From the NCBI RefSeq assembly GCF_017255415.1, contig NZ_JAFJZZ010000001.1, positions 744,001 through 808,000 on the forward strand: a stretch of DNA of 64,000 nt. The letters are read 5' to 3'. A program made the position numbers and the translations under genes. How positions within the stretch are numbered: the first letter of the stretch is position 1; the number at the start of each line of letters is the position of its first letter. Below, in pieces: positions 54,674-63,032 of this stretch. This DNA comes from Clostridium aminobutyricum (lineage in GTDB: Bacteria; Bacillota; Clostridia; Peptostreptococcales; Anaerovoracaceae). The notes beneath the pieces were generated by a model, which worked only from the letters and a program-made list of their open reading frames with translations, was not told where the DNA came from and ran no database searches.

Positions 54674-54734
54674 TTTTCCCCTCCTTCAAAAATGGTAAGA
54701 AGTTCTCGCTTTTTAAAGATTAATACCCATATAA

Positions 54735-54773
54735 TTCCCTGTCAATCTTATTTTATTAAAATTTGGCAGGGAA
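54735..54773. promoter_or_regulatory. Inverted repeat upstream of copA
   Basis: TTCCCTG (54735-54741) and CAGGGAA (54767-54773) flank an AT-rich, itself partly palindromic centre, about 60-100 bases before copA. Operator or promoter architecture is possible. Confidence 0.4.
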
Positions 54774-54807
54774 ATGAAATGGGATGACCGCTCATTATCC
54801 TGCCTTA

Positions 54808-54842
54808 AATTTATGTAACACAGAGATACCCCTACATAAATT
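54808..54842. promoter_or_regulatory. 10-bp inverted repeat between copA and FixH-like gene
   Basis: AATTTATGTA (54808-54817) and TACATAAATT (54833-54842) pair perfectly with a 15-base centre that contains GATACCCC. It is a candidate operator for the divergent pair. Confidence 0.5.
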
Positions 54843-54973
54843 CTTCATAAGTACCTGTTATTTATAGTATCAACAACCTTTCGTTAAAGGCAAGTTTTCA
54901 TTCTTTATAAATTTGTAAAGAAAAACTACGCCCATTAACGAAATGATCTCTCACATAAGAAAGGGGATAAAAA

Positions 54974-55504
54974 ATGAAAAAGATTATTTCAAAAGGATTC
55001 CTAGGCAGCTTGGTTATCATCATGCTTCTTTTTAGTACAACGTTTGCCAGTACTGAAAATGCCGGTATCGAAAAGCAAGTGAATGGCATGAATGTCAATC
55101 TTACTTTTATGTCAGATGACGTGGTAACAGGAAGCAATGACCTAATGATTCAATTACATGACAACAATGATAAGCCGGTAGATAACGCTACTATTCGTGT
55201 TTTGGCAGATATGGACAGAACCGACGATCATATGGATATGTCGGATACGGAACCCCTGCAAACAGATCTTGAAGCCAGTCATGAGGCAGGACAATACATG
55301 GGGACTCTCGAATTTACTGATTCAGGGGAATGGATGATAAAAGCTTATATCACCATTGACGGAAAAGAAAGTGTGGCGGATTTTACTATAGCGGTAGCTG
55401 AAGGAGGGCCAAATTGGTATATCATCGGCGGATTCCTAGGGGTTATTACCTTTATCATTGTATTGGCAGCGATCAATAAAAAAAGAAAATCTATTCGCAC
55501 ATAA
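54974..55504 (+). CDS. FixH/YtkA-like secreted, membrane-anchored protein
   Basis: This 176-residue protein has a signal peptide (about 1-26, ending FASTEN), a beta-sandwich domain of the FixH/YtkA type (about 35-140) with an HMDMS segment rich in His and Met that could bind copper, and a C-terminal membrane helix (about 147-168) with a basic end. It is 18 bases before the polyferredoxin gene and divergent from copA. In proteobacterial fixGHIS the same three kinds of protein work together. Confidence 0.75.
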   Translation: MKKIISKGFLGSLVIIMLLFSTTFASTENAGIEKQVNGMNVNLTFMSDDVVTGSNDLMIQLHDNNDKPVDNATIRVLADMDRTDDHMDMSDTEPLQTDLEASHEAGQYMGTLEFTDSGEWMIKAYITIDGKESVADFTIAVAEGGPNWYIIGGFLGVITFIIVLAAINKKRKSIRT

Positions 55505-55522
55505 AAAGAAAGGAGACCGATC

Positions 55523-56914
55523 ATGTCAAATGCTGATAAAAAATCGCAAGAATGTCCTTCCTTTCCAATAGAGGAAACGGATTTTTTAAAAAATAAATTC
55601 TTGAAAAAATTTATAAAAAGTAAGTGGTATCCACTCGTATTCCAAATCCCTACCGCAATCGTGTTTACCTTTATTATAGTGGAGTTGTTGGCCGGTCCGT
55701 CATCGCCGCACGATAACTTCGGAACGGCAATGACTTGGATACTTTGGTGGCCGATCATACCGATTATTTTTTTACTGTTTGGCCGATTCTGGTGCGCCGT
55801 ATGCCCTTTCGGAACGCTGAACGATGTCATTCAAAAATATGTCGGCAGCAATAAACCGGTGCCCAAATTTCTTAAAAAATACGGGATATGGATTATCGAT
55901 GCGACCTTTATCCTAATTACGTGGAGTGACCACGTCTTTGGTATCGTTGAATCCCCCAGAGGCTCCGCCGTTGTCTTACTGCTGATCACAACAGGGGTGG
56001 TTGTTTCAGGAGCCTTATGGGAACGCAGAACTTGGTGCCGTTACCTTTGCTTCTTGGGAGGGGTATCCGGAAACTATTCCAGAGCCGGCATGCTGGAACT
56101 GAAAGGAACACCTGAAAAGTGTTCAAAATGTAAGGTTGCAGCGTGTTATAACGGCAATGAAAAAGCACCCGGCTGTCCCATGTTTGAATTCCCAAGAACC
56201 ATGGAAAGTGTGGCAAATTGCAATCTCTGCGGACATTGTGTAAAAAGCTGCCCGAATGATTCGATCCGGATAGCCCCAAGGATTCCAACGAAAGGTTTAT
56301 GGTTCATCGGCAGAGCAAAAATAGAAGAATCGTTTTTAGCAGCAGTCATTATGGGCATTGTATTTGTTCAAAATATTACCATGATTGATATCTGGGATGG
56401 TATGTTAAGTAAGCTTGAAGCCATGGTGGGAACCGATAATTATTTCGTTACGTTTACCATAACATTTATTATCGCTATGTCCATTCCGATTGCCATGCTG
56501 GCACTGACCGGTTATATCGCAGGAAATTTCAAAAAAGAATCCTTGGTAAAGAATTTTGCCCGGTTCGGGTATAGTATCATACCACTTGACGTAGCCGGTC
56601 ATATTGCGCACAATCTGTTCCATTTGCTTGCAGAAGGAAAATCTATTTTCTATACAGCGATCGGCTTATTCGGAATCGAGCCTGCAAACCCCTCTATGGC
56701 TATCGTAGATAATATGACGATTCAAGTTTTACAGTATATTTTAATAGCATTCGGAACAATCGGTTCGGTCTATACCGCTTACCGGCTTACAAAAAGCAAC
56801 CCGGATAAGGAAAACAATACCCTGCGTACTTTTATACCGTTTGCGGTCTTAATGATTGTGTTTGCTGTGATAAACATTTACCTATTCTCCGTACCGATGG
56901 AGATGAGAATGTAA
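55523..56914 (+). CDS. Membrane-bound polyferredoxin (NapH/CcoG-like)
   Basis: This 463-residue protein has about six membrane helices with cytoplasmic cysteines: FWCAVCPFG and RTWCRYLCFLGG loops of the NapH/MauN type, then CSKCKVAAC and CNLCGHCVKSCP ferredoxin motifs. A later helix carries GHIAHNLFHLL, whose histidines might bind heme. Relatives include CcoG/FixG (cupric reductase) and NosR/NapH. AAAGGAG precedes the ATG. It lies between the FixH-like gene and fixA. Confidence 0.85.
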   Translation: MSNADKKSQECPSFPIEETDFLKNKFLKKFIKSKWYPLVFQIPTAIVFTFIIVELLAGPSSPHDNFGTAMTWILWWPIIPIIFLLFGRFWCAVCPFGTLNDVIQKYVGSNKPVPKFLKKYGIWIIDATFILITWSDHVFGIVESPRGSAVVLLLITTGVVVSGALWERRTWCRYLCFLGGVSGNYSRAGMLELKGTPEKCSKCKVAACYNGNEKAPGCPMFEFPRTMESVANCNLCGHCVKSCPNDSIRIAPRIPTKGLWFIGRAKIEESFLAAVIMGIVFVQNITMIDIWDGMLSKLEAMVGTDNYFVTFTITFIIAMSIPIAMLALTGYIAGNFKKESLVKNFARFGYSIIPLDVAGHIAHNLFHLLAEGKSIFYTAIGLFGIEPANPSMAIVDNMTIQVLQYILIAFGTIGSVYTAYRLTKSNPDKENNTLRTFIPFAVLMIVFAVINIYLFSVPMEMRM

Positions 56915-56943
56915 ATAAGAATTATTAAAAGGAGTTGTTAATT

Positions 56944-57753
56944 TTGCATATTTTAGTTTGCGTAAAGCAAGTACCAGATACCACAGAAATAAAAATGAAT
57001 CCCAAAACAAATACACTGGATCGTTCCAGCGCCCCTACCATCCTGAATCCATATGATGCACACGCTGTTGAGGAGGCTGTTAAAATCAAAAATCAATTGG
57101 GCGGAAAAGTATCTGTTTTGTCCATGGGCCCATTACAAGCTCAGGAAGTCATTAAGAAATGTATTGAGATGGGAGCAGAGGAAGGTTATCTTCTCTCAGA
57201 TCGTTCCTTTTCCGGCTCTGATACGTTAGCCACCAGTTATATCCTCTCCATGGGAATCAAAAAAATCATGGCAATGGATTCAGTAGACATGGTATTTTGC
57301 GGGAAACAAGCCATCGACGGTGATACGGCTCAGGTAGGACCCGGCATTGCCTGCCGTTTGGGAATCCCTCAATTAACTTATGTTGAGAAAATCAATTCCG
57401 TTGATATCGAAAAAAACGTTGTGGTGATACACCGTAAAATGGATCGTGGTTATGAAGTGGTGCAAGCCCACCTCCCCTGTTTGATGACTATCGAAAAAAG
57501 CATCAATGAATTAACTTATGTTCCTTTAAAAAATATGATCAACGCAGCACGATATCAACCAATCGTGTGGAATATCAGTGATTTGGAAGCGGATTTAACT
57601 AAAATGGGACTGAAGGGTTCCCCGACTCTGGTACGCAAAGTCTTCCCACCTCCTCAAAGACCAGGCGGTGAGCTATTGCAAGGTACTATCGACGAAGCCG
57701 TGGATACCTTGGTTCATAAATTGAAAGGAGGAATACTTTCGTGTCAGTCTTAA
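56944..57753 (+). CDS. fixA: FixA, electron transfer flavoprotein beta subunit
   Basis: This 269-residue protein is the EtfB/FixA type: N-terminal HILVCVKQVPDT, NPYDAHAVEEA, CGKQAIDGDTAQVGP and a C-terminal PTLVRKVFPPPQ. In FixABCX complexes its FAD is the bifurcating flavin that takes two electrons from NADH. The start is TTG at 56944, nine bases after GGAG; the TTG at 56935 touches that site. It overlaps fixB by 13 bases. Confidence 0.92.
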   Translation: MHILVCVKQVPDTTEIKMNPKTNTLDRSSAPTILNPYDAHAVEEAVKIKNQLGGKVSVLSMGPLQAQEVIKKCIEMGAEEGYLLSDRSFSGSDTLATSYILSMGIKKIMAMDSVDMVFCGKQAIDGDTAQVGPGIACRLGIPQLTYVEKINSVDIEKNVVVIHRKMDRGYEVVQAHLPCLMTIEKSINELTYVPLKNMINAARYQPIVWNISDLEADLTKMGLKGSPTLVRKVFPPPQRPGGELLQGTIDEAVDTLVHKLKGGILSCQS

Positions 57754-58823
57754 TCCAAAACTCTAAAGAGAATGAAATAAATAATGGCGGTGTTTGGGTG
57801 TTTGCAGAACAATTAGAGGGACAGTTTGCTTCCGTTACACTGGAGCTGCTGGGTTCCGCAAAAAAATTAGCCTCCCAATTGAATGTTCAAGTAGGTGCGG
57901 TACTCATTGGAGAAAAGGTAGAACCTTTAGTTTCAACACTCTATAGGCACGGTGCAGATAGCGTATACCTCGTGGACTCGGCCGTATTCCATCATTACAG
58001 AACAGAAACCTACACGAGTGCCTTTTGTCACTTAGTAAACAAGTATCATCCTGAAATTGTATTAATGGGTGCAACCACCACGGGCAGAGACTTAGCCGGA
58101 GCTGTGGCTACTTCCCTGCAAACAGGTTTAACAGCAGATTGCACCGCGCTGGATATTGATATGGAAAAAAGAATTTTATTAGCCAGCCGGCCTGCTTTTG
58201 GAGGAAATATTATGGCAACCATTGTATGCGAAGATCGTCGGCCTCAAATGGCAACGGTTCGTCCAAGGGTTATGCCCGCAGGCATTTCTCAAATGAATGG
58301 AACCGGAAAATTAATCAGAGAATCTTTACAAATCGAAGAAGAAACTTTACGCACCAAAGTTCTTGAGATTGTTACAGAGCAGGTTGAACAGGTGAAGCTT
58401 GAAGACGCTGCTATTATTGTCAGCGGCGGACGAGGCATACAAAATGAGCATGGGGTTGCCCTGCTCCATCAACTGGCTAAGGTCTTAGGCGGTGTCGTCG
58501 GAGGCAGCCGAGGCGCCGTTGAAAAGGGTCTGATTGATCCAAAACGGCAAATTGGTCAAACCGGTACGACGGTAGCCCCTCGACTCTATTTTGCTATCGG
58601 GATTTCAGGTGCCATCCAACACATTGTTGGTTTACAAGGTTCCGACACCATTATTGCCATTAATACAGACCCCGACTGCCCTATCATGAAGCTTGCTACC
58701 TACAGCATTGTCGGCGATGCTTTTGAGATCGTGCCGAAATTAATAGAGGGTTTTATAAAGGTATTCACCGACAGTCCTATTACAGGAGTACAAAACGCAG
58801 AAGGAGGCGAGTTCATTGTCTGA
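57741..58823 (+). CDS. fixB: FixB, electron transfer flavoprotein alpha subunit
   Basis: This 360-residue protein is the EtfA/FixB type with an N-terminal Rossmann-like half and a C-terminal FAD domain (about 230-345) reading VSGGRGIQNEHG, VGGSRGAVEKG, IGQTGTTVAP and INTDPDCPI. It partners with FixA and passes electrons to FixC. The start is GTG at 57741 behind GGAGG. It overlaps fixC by eight bases. Confidence 0.93.
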   Translation: MSVLIQNSKENEINNGGVWVFAEQLEGQFASVTLELLGSAKKLASQLNVQVGAVLIGEKVEPLVSTLYRHGADSVYLVDSAVFHHYRTETYTSAFCHLVNKYHPEIVLMGATTTGRDLAGAVATSLQTGLTADCTALDIDMEKRILLASRPAFGGNIMATIVCEDRRPQMATVRPRVMPAGISQMNGTGKLIRESLQIEEETLRTKVLEIVTEQVEQVKLEDAAIIVSGGRGIQNEHGVALLHQLAKVLGGVVGGSRGAVEKGLIDPKRQIGQTGTTVAPRLYFAIGISGAIQHIVGLQGSDTIIAINTDPDCPIMKLATYSIVGDAFEIVPKLIEGFIKVFTDSPITGVQNAEGGEFIV

Positions 58824-60111
58824 GAAATTTGATGCAATCATCGTCGGAGCCGGAGTCGCAGGTCTTGCGGCAGCCTATACGATGGCCAAAGAAGGATTAC
58901 ATGTTATTGTCCTTGAAAAAGGTCAGCATCCCGGTTCAAAAAACGTGATGGGCGGAGTACTATACCGTCAAATGATGGACGAGATTATACCTGACTTTTG
59001 GAAAGAAGCACCCATCGAGCGTCCGATTGTTGAACAGCGTTTCTGGATGCTGGCAAAGGAATCCGTTGTACAAACAGGTTATCGGGGGATGGAATGGAGT
59101 CAGCCTCCTTATAATAACTTCACCGTTTTTAGAAGCAAATTCGATCATTGGTTCGCCAGCAAATGCGTGGAAGCCGGTGCACTGATTATCTGTGAGACCA
59201 CCATAAAAGAATGTATTATTGAAAATAACCACGTAATCGGTGTTCGTACAGACCGACCGGATGGAGACCTTTATGCAGATGTGGTTATTCTTGCAGATGG
59301 CGTGAATTCACTGCTTGGAAAAAGTCTTGGGTATCATCGAGAATGGCGCAAAGATGAAGTAGCTCTTGCTGTGATGGAAGAATTAAAGCTGCCGTCACAA
59401 AAAATAGAAGACCGGTTTAATTTAGATAAAGGCATGGGGGCAACCATTGAAATATTTGGAGACGGTACCCTGGGAATGGTGGGAACTGCGTTTATTTATA
59501 CCAATAAAGAGCACCTTTCTATCGGCTGCGGTACGTTGCTTTCAGAAATGAGTAAAAAGCAAGTGAAACCGTATGAATTACTGGATTATTTAAAGCAGCA
59601 CCCTATGATAAAACCTCTGATTGCCGGTGCGGAGCCTTGTGAATATTATGCTCACTTGATTCCTGAAGGTGGCTACAAGAGTATTCCGAAGTTGGTTGGG
59701 GACGGTGTTATAGTAGTCGGAGATGCCGCTCAGTTTGTCAATGGGATTCATCGGGAAGGCTCAAATTTAGCGATGACATCCGGCCGATATGCGGCGGAAA
59801 CGGTTATTCGGGCTAAAAAATTGGGTAGCTTTAATGAGTCTGCCCTCTCCTATTACAAAGATCTAATTTATCAAAGCTATATTGCTAAGGATTTAAAAAA
59901 ATACAAAAATGCTTCTCATACGATGGAAACAAATCCGGCAATCTTTAACCATTATATCCCGGCGGCAAACAAAGTAATGAGCGAAATGTTTACGGTGGAC
60001 GGTATATCAAAATCGCAAAAGCAGAAACTTGCCATGAAACATATAACCAAAGAGCGCTCCTTGCTGCGGGTAGCAATCGATGGCATCAAAGTACTGGGGG
60101 CGATGAAATAA
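58816..60111 (+). CDS. fixC: FixC, ETF-quinone oxidoreductase-like flavoprotein
   Basis: This 431-residue flavoprotein has the N-terminal FAD fold AIIVGAGVAGLAAAYTMAKEG, GSKNVMGGVLY typical of FixC, and the second FAD motif GDGVIVVGDAAQFVNGIHREG (about 290-310). It takes electrons from FixAB and, with FixX, reduces quinone at the membrane. The start is TTG at 58816, eight bases after AAGGAGG. It overlaps fixX by one base (TAATG). Confidence 0.93.
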   Translation: MSEKFDAIIVGAGVAGLAAAYTMAKEGLHVIVLEKGQHPGSKNVMGGVLYRQMMDEIIPDFWKEAPIERPIVEQRFWMLAKESVVQTGYRGMEWSQPPYNNFTVFRSKFDHWFASKCVEAGALIICETTIKECIIENNHVIGVRTDRPDGDLYADVVILADGVNSLLGKSLGYHREWRKDEVALAVMEELKLPSQKIEDRFNLDKGMGATIEIFGDGTLGMVGTAFIYTNKEHLSIGCGTLLSEMSKKQVKPYELLDYLKQHPMIKPLIAGAEPCEYYAHLIPEGGYKSIPKLVGDGVIVVGDAAQFVNGIHREGSNLAMTSGRYAAETVIRAKKLGSFNESALSYYKDLIYQSYIAKDLKKYKNASHTMETNPAIFNHYIPAANKVMSEMFTVDGISKSQKQKLAMKHITKERSLLRVAIDGIKVLGAMK

Positions 60112-60404
60112 TGAAAGATAACAACAAAAAAGGAAATATTGATAACAAACTCTTCATGAATAATTATAAAGTAGATTCCATGTCTCATTTAACTATTAAA
60201 GATCAAGCAGTGTGCGAAAAATGCGAAGATAAATCTTGCACGATTCTATGCCCTGCTCATGTCTATGAATGGAAAGATGAACAGATTATGGTTAGTTATG
60301 AGGGCTGTCTGGAATGTGGCGCCTGCCGAATTGCATGCCCTCATGATAACATTGACTGGAATTTCCCACGCGGAGGTTACGGTATTCAATTTCGGTTAGC
60401 ATAG
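60111..60404 (+). CDS. fixX: FixX, ferredoxin-like protein
   Basis: This 97-residue protein has the FixX cysteine pattern CEKCEDKSCTILCPA and CLECGACRIACPH and ends in the usual WNFPRGGYGIQFR. It relays electrons within the FixABCX complex. Its ATG overlaps the fixC stop, so the two are translationally coupled. The N-terminal 20 residues are a charged extension. Confidence 0.92.
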   Translation: MKDNNKKGNIDNKLFMNNYKVDSMSHLTIKDQAVCEKCEDKSCTILCPAHVYEWKDEQIMVSYEGCLECGACRIACPHDNIDWNFPRGGYGIQFRLA

Positions 60405-60459
60405 TTAAATCCTTAAAAATGTGAATTTTTCTATATCTATTGAAAAAAGGAGGATGGGA

Positions 60460-61362
60460 ATGAAACAAAATAAAGCAGGGAAATGGCTGCAAGCAATTCG
60501 GCCATTTTCCCTCAGCGGCTCTGTGGTTCCGGTCATATTAGGGGCCATATTGGCAATAAAAGAAGCTCCCTTCCATGTGGACTATTTTGTTCTATCGGTT
60601 ATTGCTATTGTTTTACTTCAAGCAGGTGTCAACTTGCTCAGTGATTATGATGATTATGTAAATAAAGTGGATACGAAAGATTCTTATGGTTCCAGCGGTG
60701 TTATCTTTGAAAATTTACTAGCACCGTCTGAAGTACATAAAGGTGGATTAACGCTGATGGTGTTAGGCTCTCTCATAGGATTGTATCTTGTTTATCAACG
60801 AGGATGGGTTGTACTTTTACTGGGGCTCATTGGTGCGCTGGGAGGCTATTGTTATACCGGCAAGCCCTTAGGTCTTAAGTATAAAGGATTCGGGGCTCCG
60901 TTAGTCTTTCTGCTCTTTGGTCCGTTAATGGTTTTGGGTTCCTACTATGTACAAGCTCAAACGATGAGTTTCGCAGCATTTTTAGCTTCTATTCCGGTTG
61001 GATTCCTTACAACGGCAATCCTGCATGCAAATGATATAAGGGATATAGAACATGATAAAAAGGCGGGCATTAAAACGCTGTCCATTCTAGCAGGACGAAG
61101 AAAGGCAATCATCGTATATTATGGCTTAATCATTTTATCCTACAGCTTCCTGCTGCTAGGGATAGTAAGTAAAATCATACCTTATTGGAGTTTATTATGT
61201 TTCGCAACAATCCCGGCTGCAATAAAAATGATGAGCAAATTAAGAGCATCTTCTCAAGATGTAACAGGAATTATTGCACTTGATAAAGAAACCGGCCGGC
61301 TGCAAGCTCAGTTTGGATTCCTCTTTGTTTTATCCTTGCTGCTTTCGTTGATACATTTCTAG
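60460..61362 (+). CDS. menA: UbiA-family prenyltransferase, MenA-like
   Basis: This 300-residue membrane enzyme has about eight to nine helices and both prenyl-diphosphate motifs: NLLSDYDDYVNKVD (about 57-70) and NDIRDIEHD (about 190-198). The order fixABCX, this gene, menG-like and polyprenyl synthase points to 1,4-dihydroxy-2-naphthoate prenyltransfer in menaquinone synthesis. ATG at 60460 follows AAAGGAGG by about six bases. Confidence 0.85.
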   Translation: MKQNKAGKWLQAIRPFSLSGSVVPVILGAILAIKEAPFHVDYFVLSVIAIVLLQAGVNLLSDYDDYVNKVDTKDSYGSSGVIFENLLAPSEVHKGGLTLMVLGSLIGLYLVYQRGWVVLLLGLIGALGGYCYTGKPLGLKYKGFGAPLVFLLFGPLMVLGSYYVQAQTMSFAAFLASIPVGFLTTAILHANDIRDIEHDKKAGIKTLSILAGRRKAIIVYYGLIILSYSFLLLGIVSKIIPYWSLLCFATIPAAIKMMSKLRASSQDVTGIIALDKETGRLQAQFGFLFVLSLLLSLIHF

Positions 61363-61372
61363 GTTAGGAGGA

Positions 61373-62011
61373 ATGAAATTGGATAAAAAAAATACGACAA
61401 GCAATTTTTACATAGCCTTTACCTTGCTTATTTCCGCAGTTTTATGGTTTTTGATGTTCATCATCAAGCCAATGAATTTTTGGATTGAAATGTCCCTGTC
61501 CATATCCATTCTAGTAGCTTTATCCTACTGGGTAAAAAGAGATTTATTTCAATTGAGTAAGATCACTTGGCGGGCGATAATCATAGGAATACTGTCAGCG
61601 ATCATCCTATATGCCGTGTTTTATGTTGGAAATATTGTATCAGGTTATTTGTTCCCTTTTAAAGAGGCACAAGTTTTATCTGTTTATAGCAATAAATCAC
61701 AAGGAAGTCCTCTTCTGATCGGTTCCTTGCTTTTGCTGCTGATCGGCCCCGGTGAAGAACTCTTTTGGCGGGGATTTATACAACAATCCCTTGCTACAAA
61801 ACTGGGCGAAACGAAAGGGTACCTGCTCTCCACGCTTTTCTATACAGGAGTGCATATCGTCACCGGTAACTTTATGTTGATTATCGCAGCTCTGGTATGC
61901 GGTGCATTTTGGGGCTTTATGTACAAAAAAGAAAAAAGCCTTGTTCCCGTCATCATTTCACATGCTCTTTGGGATTTCACTATTTTCGTACTATTTCCAT
62001 TGATCAAATAA
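61373..62011 (+). CDS. CPBP family intramembrane metalloprotease
   Basis: This 212-residue membrane protein has the CPBP (Abi/CAAX protease) motifs: EELFWRGF (about 127-134), a mid-membrane His in TGVHIVTG and the final HALWDF. Such proteins process prenylated or other membrane substrates, but most bacterial members have no known target. It is 10 bases after menA and before menG. TTAGGAGG precedes the ATG. Confidence 0.85.
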   Translation: MKLDKKNTTSNFYIAFTLLISAVLWFLMFIIKPMNFWIEMSLSISILVALSYWVKRDLFQLSKITWRAIIIGILSAIILYAVFYVGNIVSGYLFPFKEAQVLSVYSNKSQGSPLLIGSLLLLLIGPGEELFWRGFIQQSLATKLGETKGYLLSTLFYTGVHIVTGNFMLIIAALVCGAFWGFMYKKEKSLVPVIISHALWDFTIFVLFPLIK

Positions 62012-62026
62012 AAGGAGGTGTCATTC

Positions 62027-62728
62027 ATGATAGAAACGACTACAGGGATTGATTCTATATTTACTTCCATCGCGAGTAAATATGAACAATTGAATTCCAT
62101 TTTAACATTCAATATAGATAAAAGTTGGCGAAAAAAAGCGATTAATCTTTGTCAGCTGAAAGCAGGCGATACGGTATTGGATTTATGCTGCGGCACCGGG
62201 CAAATGGTCGAGTATGCTTGTAAAATTGTAGGAAAAAATGCTCAGGTGATAGGTCTGGACTTTAATGATGCAATGATTAACGAGGCTCATAAGAAATTAA
62301 AAAAGCCCTTAAAGGGATACACCTATCAAATTATGAAAGGTAATGTACTAGAACTGCCCTTTTCAGATCATTCTTTTGATTGTATTACGATTGCTTTTGG
62401 AATAAGAAATATAAAAGATAAACGAAAAGTATTATCAGAAATGTACAGAGTGGTAAAACCGGGCGGCAATGTAATCTGTTTAGAATTGTCAAAGCCTGAA
62501 ATGCCAATTATTAAAAACATCTATGCTATTTATTTCAATCACCTATTACCCATAATAGGATACGTAGGAACACAGGATAGAACAGCCTATTATTATCTTA
62601 GAAACTCCGTCAATGGTTTTATGAAAAAGAATGAACTGAAACAAGAATTTGATGCGGTCGGTTTCCAAAACACGGATTATATATCGTTAACGTTCGGTGT
62701 TGCATCCATCCATTACGGAAAGAAATAA
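62027..62728 (+). CDS. menG: Demethylmenaquinone methyltransferase, UbiE/MenG type
   Basis: This 233-residue methyltransferase has the SAM motif VLDLCCGTGQM (about 50-60) and the UbiE signatures NSILTFNID near the N-terminus, AFGIRNIKDK and RVVKPGGNVICLELS. The last step of menaquinone synthesis is its expected reaction. ATG at 62027 follows GGAGGTG by six bases; an in-frame GTG at 62018 overlaps that site. Confidence 0.9.
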   Translation: MIETTTGIDSIFTSIASKYEQLNSILTFNIDKSWRKKAINLCQLKAGDTVLDLCCGTGQMVEYACKIVGKNAQVIGLDFNDAMINEAHKKLKKPLKGYTYQIMKGNVLELPFSDHSFDCITIAFGIRNIKDKRKVLSEMYRVVKPGGNVICLELSKPEMPIIKNIYAIYFNHLLPIIGYVGTQDRTAYYYLRNSVNGFMKKNELKQEFDAVGFQNTDYISLTFGVASIHYGKK

Positions 62729-62750
62729 AAAATTATTGAAGATAAAAATA

Positions 62751-63032
62751 TAGCCTATCCCTCCCTATAGGGTATCTGAAAACGAATTTATTTTGCTAGT
62801 CAACACTTCAGGATTCATTTTCGGAATAAATCTTTTAGTAAATTTCGTTCTCGGCTTTCAGATAGAAAAGCAAACTCGCTGTGCTCAAACAGTGCTTTTC
62901 TTTGCATTTTATGCTCGCTGAAAGCCTTGTTCACAAAATTTGAAAAGATTATTATTCCTCAAAATATCCATCAGTATTGACTAGCAAAACTGTAGGCTTG
63001 TTTTCAGATACCCTACACAGAGGCATAGGCTA
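62751..63032. repeat. 280-bp nested inverted repeat
   Basis: Six arm pairs fold in order: TAGCCTAT/ATAGGCTA, GGGTATCTGAAAAC/GTTTTCAGATACCC (62770-62783, 63000-63013), TTTTGCTAGTCAA/TTGACTAGCAAAA (62791-62803, 62977-62989), GGAATAAATCTTTT with a partner at 62943-62958 carrying a two-base bulge, GGCTTTCAG/CTGAAAGCC (62853-62861, 62918-62926) and GAAAAGCA/TGCTTTTC. The right end touches the stop codon of the polyprenyl synthase gene. Confidence 0.75.
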
